Origin: an uncultured Muribaculaceae bacterium
GTDB lineage: Bacteria > Bacteroidota > Bacteroidia > Bacteroidales > Muribaculaceae
Reading direction: 5' to 3'
Assembly: GCA_910578035.1 (NCBI GenBank)
Contig: CAJTOB010000006.1
Coordinates: 9,900 to 73,899 of the forward strand
Length of the DNA stretch: 64,000 nucleotides
The notes beneath the pieces are model-generated. The model saw nothing but the letters and a program-made list of their open reading frames with translations, had not been told where the DNA came from and searched no databases. Numbering within the stretch: position 1 is the first letter of the stretch; every line of letters starts with the position of its first letter. A program made the position numbers and the translations under genes. Positions 25,564-35,763 of this stretch are shown in pieces.

Positions 25564-26858
25564 AACACCTTAAATATATAATATGCGCTGTTCCGCTGAT
25601 GTTTGCATTCGGTCTCAGAGCCAGACAAGCGGATTCTGTCGTGACCCTCGAACGTTGCATCGAGCTCACTCTGGCAAATAATGCGACCGCACGGAATGCC
25701 GCCAATGATACAAGGGCGGCCATAGAACTGCGGAAGGAAGCTTTTACTAAATATTTTCCGGAGGTTTCGGCTTCGGGTATGGCTTTCTGGACTCATAACG
25801 ATGTTTTCCAGTATAATATTCTTGACATTGTTGAAATCGGATTTATCAACAAGGGCAAGATGGCCGGAGTGCAGGCTTTGCAGCCGGTGTTTATGGGCGG
25901 CCAGATTGTAAACGGCAACAAACTCGCCGAGGTCGGCGAAGATGTGGCAAGGCTGCGGCAGCAGCAGAGCCGCGACGAACTGCGGCTTACCGCCGAGTCG
26001 CTTTATTGGAAACTGGTGACTCTTAAGGCTACCCGCGAAGCGCTCGAGGCCGCCATCGTTACCCTCGATACTCTCGACAGCCAGGTGAATGTGGCCGTCG
26101 AGGCCGGAGTGGCTATGCCGAACGACCTTCTTAAAGTCCGGCTCAAGCGAAATACATATCGAACGGAGAAAGTAGACCTTGACAATGGAATAAAGCTCGT
26201 AAAAATGCTGCTCGGTCAGTATATGGGGCAGGGAGTGGCCGGAAATTTCGATGTTGCAGGCGCTGTGCCCGATTCTGTGCCTGAATTTCCGCTTGACCTC
26301 TATATGAGCGGAAGCGATGCCCTTCCCATGACTGCAGACTATATGCTGCTACAGAAGAATGTCGAGGCCAAACAACTTGAAAAACGTATAGAGATAGGAA
26401 AAAATCTGCCTCAGGTGGCGGTGGGCGCCGGCTGGTTCTATCACGATTTGCTCAGCCAGAATCATAATTTCGGAGCGCTCATGGTTGCGGTCAATATTCC
26501 CCTTTCGGGGTGGTGGGGTGGCTCTCATGCCATAAAGAGAAAGTCGCTGGCTCTTGAAAATGCCCGCAATGAGCTCGAGGACCTTGGCGAAAAACTCGAG
26601 ATAGACATGCAGGATAAATGGAACAACCTCACAGCCGCTCACCGCAAGATGCTCATCGATAAAGAGGGTATAGGCGAGAGTTCTGAAAATCTTAGGCTCA
26701 ACCGGCTTTATTACGAAGCGGGCATATCCACAATAACAGATGTCCTCGAAGCGGAGGCTGCTCTGAAGGAATCGATAGACCGGTATATTGCCGCATATGG
26801 CGATTTCTGCGTTGCACGGGCTGCCTATCTCATATGTACGGGCCGCTCCGGCAATTGA
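25560..26858 (+). CDS. TolC family outer membrane efflux protein
   Basis: A 432-residue outer-membrane factor. Long helical stretches alternate with short strands in the TolC pattern (VTLERCIELTLANNATARNA, ITDVLEAEAALKESIDRYIAAYGDF). The start is a TTG at 25560 that overlaps the pump stop codon (TTGA). It is preferred over the ATG at 25599 because it restores a complete signal peptide, KHLKYIICAVPLMFAFG. The gene completes the tripartite pump with the two upstream genes. A strong bidirectional terminator follows directly. Confidence 0.92.
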   Translation: MKHLKYIICAVPLMFAFGLRARQADSVVTLERCIELTLANNATARNAANDTRAAIELRKEAFTKYFPEVSASGMAFWTHNDVFQYNILDIVEIGFINKGKMAGVQALQPVFMGGQIVNGNKLAEVGEDVARLRQQQSRDELRLTAESLYWKLVTLKATREALEAAIVTLDTLDSQVNVAVEAGVAMPNDLLKVRLKRNTYRTEKVDLDNGIKLVKMLLGQYMGQGVAGNFDVAGAVPDSVPEFPLDLYMSGSDALPMTADYMLLQKNVEAKQLEKRIEIGKNLPQVAVGAGWFYHDLLSQNHNFGALMVAVNIPLSGWWGGSHAIKRKSLALENARNELEDLGEKLEIDMQDKWNNLTAAHRKMLIDKEGIGESSENLRLNRLYYEAGISTITDVLEAEAALKESIDRYIAAYGDFCVARAAYLICTGRSGN

Positions 26859-26861
26859 TAC

Positions 26862-26896
26862 AAAAAAACGCACCGGGCCGGCCGGTGCGTTTTTTA
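26862..26896. terminator. Bidirectional Rho-independent terminator
   Basis: AAAAAACGCACCGG and CCGGTGCGTTTTTT form a perfect 14-bp stem around GCCGG. It serves the TolC gene on the plus strand and the giant subtilase on the minus strand. Confidence 0.9.
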
Positions 26897-26912
26897 TTGA
26901 AGGATAAATTTA

Positions 26913-29900
26913 TCAGCGTTTGATGACGCGGGCTGTGACACCGCCGTCGGTCCATGCAACCACCAGGATATAGTGTCCGGCGGGTAGCGAGGCGACATTG
27001 ATGTCTACAGTAGCGCCTGCGGTGACATCGGCGGTTTCCACTGCGACAGCCTTGCCGGCAGCATCGTAGAGTGTGAATACTGCGTCGTCGGCGTCGAAGC
27101 CGCAAACGGCATGGAGAATGTCTTCAACCGGGTTGGGCATTACGCTTATCTTGGCCGAAGAAGCATCTACCGAAGAGATTCCGCTCATATCCATTACCTT
27201 GACAGGAATTGTGGCAACAGCTGTGAGACCGTCGGGGTCTGTGGCTGTTACGGTTGCTTCGACTGTGCCTTCTGCCTTGCCGAAGAATATCACGCCGGTG
27301 GGTGTGGTGTAAGCTTCGGCAACTGTGCTTGTGAAGGGCGCGAATGTGTAGCTGAGTTCGTCGCCGTCGGGGTCGGAGAAGAGTTCCGCGAAGCTGATTA
27401 CGGCCGATGTACCGCCGACGGGAACTTCGATGTCGGCATGTTCTACGGCTTCAGGTGCGCGGTTGACGTGCTCTACGGCATAGCGGACAGTGAATTCGGC
27501 GCTCTTGGCGGTCTTGTCTTCGGCTGTGATGACGAAGGCATGGCCGGTAGAAGCCTGGCCGAACTTGGGCGCGATTTCTACATTGACAGTCACAGGTGCG
27601 GTGGCACCGGCTACAGTCCAGATGTTTTCTTCGCCGGCGGTGATGGTGGCGGCGTCGCCTTCGGCGGCTTCGACAGAAGCTACCTTAGCCATCGATGCGC
27701 CGTCGGAGAAGGCGATGGTGTAGTCGTCGCCGTCGGGGTCGCTTACGGTGAGAGCCACAACGCTGGTCTCTCCTTCCTTGGCATAGACTATGTTTTCGGG
27801 TCCGCTGATGACGGGAGCGCCGTTAAGGTCGAGTGTCACGGGGAAGTTGACAAGCGGACGGTTGGGGTCATTCGACTTGATGACGAGAACGGCCTTGTTG
27901 CCCTTTTCGAGACGTGCGGCGGCCGGATTGACCTCGAATTTCACTTCGGCTGTCTCGCCCGGGTTGATGGCGTTTTCGCCTGCAACGTCTACGAGCGAAA
28001 TCCAGGGCTGGCCTGCTACGGTTTCGAGCGGAGTCATGATGTAGCCGAGCGAACCGTACTGGTCTGTGAAGAGTGCGGCCATATCGAACCAGCCATAAGA
28101 ATCGTAGTAGCCCATGTAGCGCTGAGATACGTAGGCATCCTGCTTGCCGATGATGTAGGCGGGCATTGTCACGCCGGCATCAAAGGTTGCTACCACGCAG
28201 AATTCTTCGCCCGGATTGAGGTAGACGCTGCGTTCGAGGGGTATTACATAGAACTGGCCAGAAGCTGTAGTCTGTTCGGCGATGTGGAGTGTGCCACGGC
28301 CTGCGACGTCGGTGCCTGTAGGATCAGAGCCAAGAATAACCTCTATGATAACGGTGTAGTCCGAAGCTATCTGAACGCCGTTTTCACTTATCGATGCCAG
28401 GGTTACAGGCATGTAGAGGTGGCTCATGTTGAAGCCTTCGGCAGGAGCTGTGAACTGGGTCGATGCCTTGAACTTGTCGTAGAACGAGTTCGAACCGTAG
28501 TTGTAGACATTGCCTGTGCCCAGAAGAGCGGGGTAGAACAGAGCATTGTTATATTTGAATGTCTGGGGCACGTCATAGACATTGTCTGAAGTGTCGAACG
28601 GACGGGCCTTGGCAATGCCTGCGGCAAGCACTTCGGCGTTGGCCTCGGTATTTGCGCTTACACGTGCGCTCCAGGGAGCGATACCGCCGCCGCCTTCTTC
28701 GGGCTGTTCGCCTACGCCCGACGGGTCGAGCGAGAGGGTGTACGAGAGCTTATATTCGCCTTCGTTGCCTATGGTAAGGCTTTCGTGGAGTATGCTTGTC
28801 TCGTCGGCAGCCTTGAGGGCGATTTCCTCTGAAGAGAGTGTCATAGCCGGTGCGGGGGTCACGACAAACTTCACATTGACGGTCTTCTGTGCGAAGTTGC
28901 CGTTTGCGAGGTCTTCCTGCGAAGTTGCATAGTTGAAGGTGACAGGAATGTCGTATGCGCCGGGTGTCATCCAGAATTCGCACATCATCATCGGTATGGC
29001 GAACTCGAGAGCATCCTTGCCGACGGTGAGAGGCATTCCCTGCTGGTATTGTGTCCACATCTTGTTGCCGGTAGGCTGCCCGGTGATCCAGTCGATTTCA
29101 GAATCGTAGACCATGAGCATGAATACGGGCATTTCGATGTCGAACCATTCGTCGTAGATTGTCGGGCCGCCGACTTCGATATATGCGATGGTGAACTCGG
29201 CGGTGCCTTCGTTCTTGACGGCGAAGGGTGCGGAGTAGCATGCGCCCATCTGAACAATCGGGTCGGAGTAGTCTGTGCTCTGGTAAGCCAGAACGTTTTC
29301 AATAGTGATATCGTCGGGCCATACGGGCTTGGCTTCGCCGGTGAGGGTTATGTCGACGGGTATCTCTATTTTCTCGCGGCCGGGAACATTGGTGTTAACC
29401 GTCAGCGAGCCGGTGTAGTTGCCGGCCATGTGGCGGGTATCGAAGTCGAGACCGACAGTCTCGCTCTTGCCGGGAGCCAGAGGTGCTTCTACTACGGGCG
29501 AGAACATGACAGCCTGATTGAACTGCATCATGCGCTCGGGCAGTTTGATGTAGTTGTCTCCGTTAAGGTCGCATATACCGCCGAGGCCGAATAGGTTGAA
29601 AATGATGGCGTTTTCACTGGCTCCTTTATATTGGAACTTTATGGAGCCGTCTTTTTCGAGTATTACCTGGAAGCAGACACCGATATTCATAGAGTTGCCA
29701 TATTCCATGAATGAAACAACAGCGCGATCGTCGGTTACATAGTGGAATGTACCGGCAGTGCGGGTTTCATCCATCGAATGCAAGCCCCAGTAAGGTGCTA
29801 TTATATTGGTGTATAGCGAGCCCGAAGGGAATTCGGCCGGAGGTTCTGGCCAGATGCGGTCATCGCGGCGTTCGGTGAATGATATGAAGCCGGTATTGTA

Positions 29901-32900
29901 GATGTACATCTTGTCGTACTTCTCGCCATAGAAGGGGAATGAGAAGGGCAGATCTACGGCTACGTAGTCGTGCTGCATGTAGTACGATATTGAGAGTTGT
30001 TCGCCAAGGCCGTTTGTTTCGATGTCTTCCCATTCGAAAGCAACGTCCGGACCGTCGAGCGACGACGAGTAGCTGTAAGAAGTAGTAGCTTGGTCGTTGT
30101 CGGGCAGTGTAAACGATACCATTGAATTGGGAACGAGCGAATAGCGCAGGGTTTCATTACCCTTGTTGGATACGGTAAGTTCCTTGGAGAGGGCCGTATA
30201 GGCTTCTACGGTCTCGGTGACCTCTGTGAGGCTTAACTCGGTTTCAGGGCAACCGATGACATTTGCCTTGATATTGGCTGACACGTTTCCGGCATCGGTA
30301 GTTACAGAGAGCACGTCTGCAACAGGACCTTCGGTAGCTGTCGGCACTGTCACGACGATGTCTTTCGCCATTCCGGCATCGAGAGTGAAGGGCAGCTCGA
30401 TTTCGGTGCTCATTATGCCTTTTTCAAGAGCTACGGCAGTAACCTCGAGAGCGCTGTGACCGGCGTTCTTCAGTGTGACAGGAGCCTTGGCCGTTGCTGT
30501 GCGGAATACTTCGCCGAGGTTTATATTGTCATTTTCGAGCTGAGCCACAGGAACGAGACTTTTGCCTGTGATGGCAGCGTCGAAACGAACGAAGGTATAT
30601 TCCGGCGACGGGTCGTTGGTAACGATTGCAAGATTATTGAAGGTCGGGCCGGCATTCATATCGGCGTTGGCGGCTACGGTGGCGTTTATCTCTATGCTTT
30701 CGCCGGGGCTTACCATGCCGTAGGGAACACTGAGTGCGGTGACGAAAGAAGGCTTGGGCGCAGAGAATTTAACAGCAGTGCCTGTGCCGAAGTTACGGAA
30801 GCGCGAGTTGTCCGGAGTTACTTCCTCGTAGCCCCAGTAATCGGCCATGTCGGCTGAAGTAACAACAACGCAGTCTGAGCATGCGAGATCGGTGATGCCG
30901 CAGAAGAGGGTCGAGCCCGACTGGAACATGGCCTCTGGGGTATAGTCGTCGTAGAAAATCTCGATATCGCCGTTGCTTGCCAGAGTCATGTGGTAGCTTA
31001 CGGGGAGATAGTCCTTGTCATATACAGGAGCAAGCACATCGACGAATTTAACCACGAATTTGCCGTCGGCCTTGGCATATTCTATGCGGGAGTTCGGACC
31101 CATGCGCATTTGCGAGCCGTAGGCCGATATAAGGCCTGTGCCACGAACGCCGTTGGCGGTAGGACTGAGCAGAGGCCCGAAATTGTCTTCGTTAGGAACA
31201 AACATCACGCCGCCATAGCTTGTCACATATACCTTGTCGTAGCTGTTGCCATAGTAGGGGAAGTTGAAACCAAGCGAAATAGTGCGCGACACATATACAT
31301 CATCGGTAAATTGCGAACTGATGTCGGTGGCGCCGATAAGTGCGGGGTTATTATCGTATTCGAAAGCACTATAGCCTTCGAGGTTGGACGATACTGTGTA
31401 TCCGAATTTATGGTTGGCGGCGGTCTGTCCGTCGATGGTTTCGTTGGAGAAGCGCGGGAATACGTATTCGAGCGGGTATTTGCCTTCGTTCTTTATCTTG
31501 AACGATACTTTCGAGGGCTCGGAGGCAACATCGAGAGTGCCGGCATCGACCGTCGGGGGCTCAAGTACGAGTCGGGCTGGCTCGGTGGCAGCGCCTTGTA
31601 CGAGAATACGCACCTGGCGGCCGTCAGCGTCAGTGAACATGATAGTGCCGCTGTGGCTACCGCTACTCTTGGGCGCATAGGTGAGTTCCACATTCACGTG
31701 TGTGCGTGCAGGGAAACCCGACTGGATATAGTCTGGACCGAGGAAGTGCTCTGAAGAGCAGCTGATATTGTCCTTATAGATTCCTGCGCTATACTGGCTT
31801 CCCTTGAACGAACCGTAGCCTCGGTTATATAGTTCGACGGAGAGGGTCTTGCTCTCGCCGACCAGAAGTGAGCCGAAGTTGACAACCTTGGGAGTGACGA
31901 CGTCAGGTTCGTTGCCCTGTACAGTATAGGTCATAGGAACTGCGCGCTGTGAGCCGCTGCCTTCGTTGGTGTTGAGGAGCACTTTGAAATTATAAGTGCC
32001 GTTGATGAGCTTGGTACCGTCGGCACTTACAGTGACATTCTGTGTCTCGCCTTTTTTAACGGAGCCTAAGGCCGGTGCGAGTTCTAGCACCTGGCTCCAG
32101 TCGGGATTGGCCGAGCGGGCAGTTATGCCCCATGTCATGTTTTCGGCCTCCGGCTCGTATATGCTGCCGCGTAGGGCTACAGATAGCTGAGTCCATGTGC
32201 GGCCCATGTCGTTACTCATGAAGCTGTAAGAGGCGGAGCCTTCTTTGTCTGCCTTGTGCATGGACAGAGGATAACCGTTCTGATTGCCTTCGAAGTGGAC
32301 TACAATCCAGAATGATTCTCCTGGACTGAAGAAAAGTTGTTCGTCGAGTTGAACGGCATAATTGAAGCCGAAGAAAGTATATTTTACATCTTTGAGCAGA
32401 GTGGCCGACGAAATTGATGCGTCGCCACGGTAAATCTGGATTACAGGATCTGAGCCATATGCGCCATCTATTACGATGTGAGTGAGGTTGAAGCCGTCGG
32501 GATACTGCGAAGCATCCACGCGGAACCACTGTGCCATTGAGTTGGGGAGAGTGCGGTTGGTGTCGCCGATATACGCCCAGGGATCGGTGCCGTATGTGAA
32601 GTTGATGGGGTAGTCGTCGGCTTCATAGTCGCTTGTCACGAGGCTATAGGTCTGTACCTTGTTTATGCCGAGTTTGCCCTCGTAGGGCTTCACGGTGCCA
32701 ACCATCGGGCGCGATGCCGACGAAGTGCGCACCGATACAGTGCGGGAGCCTGCCGACCAGCGCAGAATGCCGTCGGCCGTGTTGCCGATGTTGAAATTGG
32801 TCGAAGCCACGGGTGCGGCCTTGGTCGATGTCATGCTCAGAGATTTGGCATCGACGGTCATTTCCGGACCTGCATTGGTGGTAATGCTCTTGACGGGCGA

Positions 32901-34730
32901 GAGTTCAGACGCCGCGCCCCAGCGGTTGATGGCCGCCACAGCCACATAGTATGTGGTCATCGGCTGGAGGCCGTCGATTTCGTGGGAGTAGCGCGAGCCC
33001 GAGTTGAGGAATTTTGTGTCTGCCACAGAGGTAGAGAGCTTGCTCAGGTCGCTCTGTGCGGTGAATGGCTCTGTCGAGTAATATATTATATGGTGGTGCA
33101 CGATGCCGTCAGCTGAAGCCGGAATGGTCCAGTCGAGCACCATATAATCCTGGGCGGCCGAAACTTCGAAATCGGCTACGGCAGCAGGTGCCGAGCCGTC
33201 GCCCATCACCAGAGCCTTGCCGGCGTCGATGTAGCCAGAGCCGTACAAGCCTTCGAAGCGCGAGTTATTACCATAGCCATAGAAGTCGTTGACAGAGGTA
33301 AGAAGCTGTGTGCGCAGGCTTTCGTTTACGAATGTGGGGCTTCCGTATTTCGACAGTACCAGAGCTGCGATGCCCGATACGTGCGGAGTAGCCATTGAAG
33401 TACCTTCGTTATAGCCGTAGCTGTCGTTGGGAAGGGTGGAGAGCACACCGTGGGTCTCGCCGAAATCGAGGAGTCCGCCTGGAGCGATTATGTCTACCCA
33501 TTCGCCGTAGTTGGAGTAGGAGGCGGGCAGGAGGTCGTCGGTCATAGAGGCTACTGAAAGCACTTTTTCGTAGCAGCCTGGCCAGTAGTCGCCTGTCTCG
33601 CCGTTATTTCCGGTTGCGAAGATACAGAGGCCACCGGTCATCACATTGGAGCGGGCGGTTTCGGTAAAGTAGTCGATAGCGTCGATTACAGATTGTTCGC
33701 AGTAGCCGGGAGTTCCCCAGCCCCAGGAGCACTGAGCTATAGTGGCGCCCATTTCGGCCGCGTAGATGATAGCCTGTGCAAAGTTGCCCTCGGGTGTGCC
33801 CGAGCGGGAATCGAATACCTGGCACGAAATCATGCGTACGCCCGAATCTTTCGAGCCGTCGCCGCCGGCCACGCCGGCCACGCCTATGCCGTTGTTGTTT
33901 ACGGCGGCTACAGTGCCGGCCACGTGTGTGCCGTGCGAGTGGGGATAGATGTCGGCCGACATTGTGCAGAAGTTGTAGCCGTATATGTCGTCGACATAGC
34001 CGTTTCCGTCGTCGTCGACACCGGGTGTGCCGTTAAGTTCGGCTTCGTTTACAAACATGTTCTGCGCAAGGTCTTCATGACGGTAGTCAACACCGCCGTC
34101 GATGATGGCGACAAGCACTTCGGGGCGGCCTGTGGTAACCTTCCACGCCTCGAAGAGATTTACGTCGGCGCCGGCCACAGTGCCGGGAACGGTGCCGAAG
34201 TTCTGATAGTGCCACTGTGCGGGCAGCTGGGGGTCGTTGAACATGTAGTCGGCCGCCGTTGCCTTCATCGGCGGTCTGGAGGTGCTCACAAAGTTGCCGG
34301 TGCCCTCTTTGAGTTCCATCGGCACTACAACTTCGGAGATTTCAATGCCTGCGGTACCCGAAAATATCTTGCGGGCCGTCTCGGGATCGACATTTTCGTC
34401 GAATTCCACCTCATACCAGCGGTCGAGGCCGTATTTGGCGCGTTGTTCGGCAAATTTGGCATTGTAAGGCAGCATAGGCTGTATCTTCACAGCTTTGATC
34501 TGCTTGGCGGCCTTCGTAATCGGCGCTGTACCGGCATCGATTGTGCCGTGTGCCTTCATTCGAGGTGCTTTGCCGACCATTTGTGCCGCTTCTGCCTGTA
34601 GTTTTACGCGGATAATGCCTGCACGGGGCTTTTCGACCGTGGCAAATGTTCCATTTTCACGCGCATGCAGATTCCCGACCCCGGCAAGCAATGCTGCCGC
34701 GACCAGAAACCGGACAAAAAGTTTGTGCAT
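26913..34730 (-). CDS. Giant secreted subtilase (S8 family) with type IX secretion C-terminal signal
   Basis: A 2605-residue secreted protease. A signal peptide covers residues 1-23. A pro-region precedes the subtilisin catalytic domain (about 195-510), with D211 (AIIDGGVDYRHED), H266 (HSHGTHVAGT), the oxyanion N375 (ATGNNG) and S445 (EGTSMATPHVSG). A fibronectin III domain lies near 512-610. Then come at least five beta-sandwich repeats with the recurring xxNxGxxxLxY pattern (NEGKYPLEYVF, NKGNETLRYSL, NEGEYKLSYTL) and two segments with FPYYGNSYDKVY or FPFYGEKYDKMY, which resemble nidogen-like domains. Two cadherin/Ig-like domains (SDPDGDD, SDPDGDELSY) precede a C-terminal sorting domain of about 85 residues (ISVMPNPVEDIL, AGHYILVVAWTDGGV). 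It is probably attached to or released from the cell surface. The gene is alone, ended by a shared terminator. Confidence 0.9.
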   Translation of the reverse strand: MHKLFVRFLVAAALLAGVGNLHARENGTFATVEKPRAGIIRVKLQAEAAQMVGKAPRMKAHGTIDAGTAPITKAAKQIKAVKIQPMLPYNAKFAEQRAKYGLDRWYEVEFDENVDPETARKIFSGTAGIEISEVVVPMELKEGTGNFVSTSRPPMKATAADYMFNDPQLPAQWHYQNFGTVPGTVAGADVNLFEAWKVTTGRPEVLVAIIDGGVDYRHEDLAQNMFVNEAELNGTPGVDDDGNGYVDDIYGYNFCTMSADIYPHSHGTHVAGTVAAVNNNGIGVAGVAGGDGSKDSGVRMISCQVFDSRSGTPEGNFAQAIIYAAEMGATIAQCSWGWGTPGYCEQSVIDAIDYFTETARSNVMTGGLCIFATGNNGETGDYWPGCYEKVLSVASMTDDLLPASYSNYGEWVDIIAPGGLLDFGETHGVLSTLPNDSYGYNEGTSMATPHVSGIAALVLSKYGSPTFVNESLRTQLLTSVNDFYGYGNNSRFEGLYGSGYIDAGKALVMGDGSAPAAVADFEVSAAQDYMVLDWTIPASADGIVHHHIIYYSTEPFTAQSDLSKLSTSVADTKFLNSGSRYSHEIDGLQPMTTYYVAVAAINRWGAASELSPVKSITTNAGPEMTVDAKSLSMTSTKAAPVASTNFNIGNTADGILRWSAGSRTVSVRTSSASRPMVGTVKPYEGKLGINKVQTYSLVTSDYEADDYPINFTYGTDPWAYIGDTNRTLPNSMAQWFRVDASQYPDGFNLTHIVIDGAYGSDPVIQIYRGDASISSATLLKDVKYTFFGFNYAVQLDEQLFFSPGESFWIVVHFEGNQNGYPLSMHKADKEGSASYSFMSNDMGRTWTQLSVALRGSIYEPEAENMTWGITARSANPDWSQVLELAPALGSVKKGETQNVTVSADGTKLINGTYNFKVLLNTNEGSGSQRAVPMTYTVQGNEPDVVTPKVVNFGSLLVGESKTLSVELYNRGYGSFKGSQYSAGIYKDNISCSSEHFLGPDYIQSGFPARTHVNVELTYAPKSSGSHSGTIMFTDADGRQVRILVQGAATEPARLVLEPPTVDAGTLDVASEPSKVSFKIKNEGKYPLEYVFPRFSNETIDGQTAANHKFGYTVSSNLEGYSAFEYDNNPALIGATDISSQFTDDVYVSRTISLGFNFPYYGNSYDKVYVTSYGGVMFVPNEDNFGPLLSPTANGVRGTGLISAYGSQMRMGPNSRIEYAKADGKFVVKFVDVLAPVYDKDYLPVSYHMTLASNGDIEIFYDDYTPEAMFQSGSTLFCGITDLACSDCVVVTSADMADYWGYEEVTPDNSRFRNFGTGTAVKFSAPKPSFVTALSVPYGMVSPGESIEINATVAANADMNAGPTFNNLAIVTNDPSPEYTFVRFDAAITGKSLVPVAQLENDNINLGEVFRTATAKAPVTLKNAGHSALEVTAVALEKGIMSTEIELPFTLDAGMAKDIVVTVPTATEGPVADVLSVTTDAGNVSANIKANVIGCPETELSLTEVTETVEAYTALSKELTVSNKGNETLRYSLVPNSMVSFTLPDNDQATTSYSYSSSLDGPDVAFEWEDIETNGLGEQLSISYYMQHDYVAVDLPFSFPFYGEKYDKMYIYNTGFISFTERRDDRIWPEPPAEFPSGSLYTNIIAPYWGLHSMDETRTAGTFHYVTDDRAVVSFMEYGNSMNIGVCFQVILEKDGSIKFQYKGASENAIIFNLFGLGGICDLNGDNYIKLPERMMQFNQAVMFSPVVEAPLAPGKSETVGLDFDTRHMAGNYTGSLTVNTNVPGREKIEIPVDITLTGEAKPVWPDDITIENVLAYQSTDYSDPIVQMGACYSAPFAVKNEGTAEFTIAYIEVGGPTIYDEWFDIEMPVFMLMVYDSEIDWITGQPTGNKMWTQYQQGMPLTVGKDALEFAIPMMMCEFWMTPGAYDIPVTFNYATSQEDLANGNFAQKTVNVKFVVTPAPAMTLSSEEIALKAADETSILHESLTIGNEGEYKLSYTLSLDPSGVGEQPEEGGGGIAPWSARVSANTEANAEVLAAGIAKARPFDTSDNVYDVPQTFKYNNALFYPALLGTGNVYNYGSNSFYDKFKASTQFTAPAEGFNMSHLYMPVTLASISENGVQIASDYTVIIEVILGSDPTGTDVAGRGTLHIAEQTTASGQFYVIPLERSVYLNPGEEFCVVATFDAGVTMPAYIIGKQDAYVSQRYMGYYDSYGWFDMAALFTDQYGSLGYIMTPLETVAGQPWISLVDVAGENAINPGETAEVKFEVNPAAARLEKGNKAVLVIKSNDPNRPLVNFPVTLDLNGAPVISGPENIVYAKEGETSVVALTVSDPDGDDYTIAFSDGASMAKVASVEAAEGDAATITAGEENIWTVAGATAPVTVNVEIAPKFGQASTGHAFVITAEDKTAKSAEFTVRYAVEHVNRAPEAVEHADIEVPVGGTSAVISFAELFSDPDGDELSYTFAPFTSTVAEAYTTPTGVIFFGKAEGTVEATVTATDPDGLTAVATIPVKVMDMSGISSVDASSAKISVMPNPVEDILHAVCGFDADDAVFTLYDAAGKAVAVETADVTAGATVDINVASLPAGHYILVVAWTDGGVTARVIKR

Positions 34731-34860
34731 GATTGGTTGGTTTATTGGTTAATATATAAAGGATTATTGTTTAAAGCGTATGATTTTATATGGGTGCTTA
34801 AACTATATTTGCTTAAAAATCGAAAACAAGTGTAAACGTCCGTTTTTCAAGGAAAATTAT

Positions 34861-34868
34861 TATCTTTG
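34861..34868 (+). promoter_or_regulatory. -7 promoter element for tcdA
   Basis: TATCTTTG matches TAnnTTTG, 32 bases upstream of the tcdA ATG. A second TATATTTG at 34804-34811 could also be used. Confidence 0.55.
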
Positions 34869-34900
34869 CAAAGATAATATTAAAAATTTAAACTTTTTGT

Positions 34901-35632
34901 ATGGATTACGATATATTTGAGAATTTTAGCAGGACGCGCCTTCTCGCCGGCGACGGCATGATGGAGCGGATGGCGGCCACAAGGGTGCTGATTTTCGGTG
35001 TCGGCGGTGTCGGGTCGTGGTGTGTAGAGGCCCTCGCGCGGACAGGAATCGGACATATAACGATGGTCGATTCCGACATTGTGGCGCCAAGCAATATCAA
35101 CCGTCAGCTGCCCGCGAGGGTCGATACCGTCGGATTGCCAAAGACCGAAGTTCTTGCACGTCATATTCTCAGTATCAATCCTCTGGCGCATGTAGAGGCT
35201 GTTCAGGCGCGCTACACACCTCAGACGGCAGCCGATTTCGGAATAGAAGGGTTTGACTATGTGATAGATGCCATCGACTCGCTTGCCGACAAAGCCGATC
35301 TGATATTGCGCTGCACAGACCCGGCTACGGCACCTCGCCGCGCCTTTTTCTCGTCGATGGGCGCCGCGCGGAAGCTACATCCCGAAATGATACGTACGGC
35401 AGAGTTCTGGAAGGTGGAGGGTTGTCCGCTGGCACGGGCGCTGCGCACGCGTTTCCGGCGTGCGGGTGTGTATCCCCGTCGTAAATTCAAATGTGTATAT
35501 AGCCCCGAATCTCTTCCTCATCGCGCTGAAGGTGACTCAGGTATCAACGGCACCTTTATGCACACCACGGCCATCTTCGGCCTCACCCTCGCTTCGCTCA
35601 TCGTGGAGCAGGAGTATAATGTAGGAGGTTAG
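34901..35632 (+). CDS. tcdA: tRNA threonylcarbamoyladenosine dehydratase (TcdA/CsdL family)
   Basis: A 243-residue ThiF/E1-like enzyme. The nucleotide-binding loop is FGVGGVGSWCVEALARTG, followed by DSDIVAPSNINRQ with the conserved Asn-Arg-Gln. YVIDAIDSLADKADL is the usual metal- and AMP-binding stretch. TcdA uses ATP to cyclise t6A at position 37 of tRNAs that read ANN codons, giving ct6A. The family resemblance is clear, but other ThiF-like activities cannot be ruled out from sequence alone. The gene stands alone and converges on the N-acetylmuramidase gene across a G-rich spacer. Confidence 0.9.
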   Translation: MDYDIFENFSRTRLLAGDGMMERMAATRVLIFGVGGVGSWCVEALARTGIGHITMVDSDIVAPSNINRQLPARVDTVGLPKTEVLARHILSINPLAHVEAVQARYTPQTAADFGIEGFDYVIDAIDSLADKADLILRCTDPATAPRRAFFSSMGAARKLHPEMIRTAEFWKVEGCPLARALRTRFRRAGVYPRRKFKCVYSPESLPHRAEGDSGINGTFMHTTAIFGLTLASLIVEQEYNVGG

Positions 35633-35635
35633 GAA

Positions 35636-35712
35636 TTTAGGAGGGAAGGGGGGGTAGGAGGTTGGGAGGGGAGGATTTTAGGGGGGATAGGAGGTGAGGG
35701 GGTAAGGTGTTA
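35636..35712. repeat. G-run-rich purine-biased intergenic tract
   Basis: The plus strand carries runs of three to seven G separated by short A/T loops (GGGAAGGGGGGG, GGGAGGGG, AGGGGGGAT, GAGGGGGT), a possible G-quadruplex. Units like TTAGGAGG recur within it. It separates two convergent genes. No gene is seen in it. Confidence 0.65.
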
Positions 35713-35763
35713 TGATTTCAGGACTTTAGGAGACTCTCGCCCCTCGTGCCTCGTTCCTCGCCC

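Noticed and set aside
21312..26858. Metal-efflux (CusA-type) RND system
   Set aside because: The adaptor and pump lack methionine- or histidine-rich metal motifs, and the sequence pattern is closer to hydrophobe exporters.
27111..28589. 492-codon plus-strand open frame opposite the subtilase
   Set aside because: It is rich in Cys, Gly, His and Tyr with no motif, as expected from the antisense of a conserved beta-rich protein.
35636..35712. CRISPR array in the G-rich tract
   Set aside because: The units vary in length and sequence, with no regular spacers and no cas genes.
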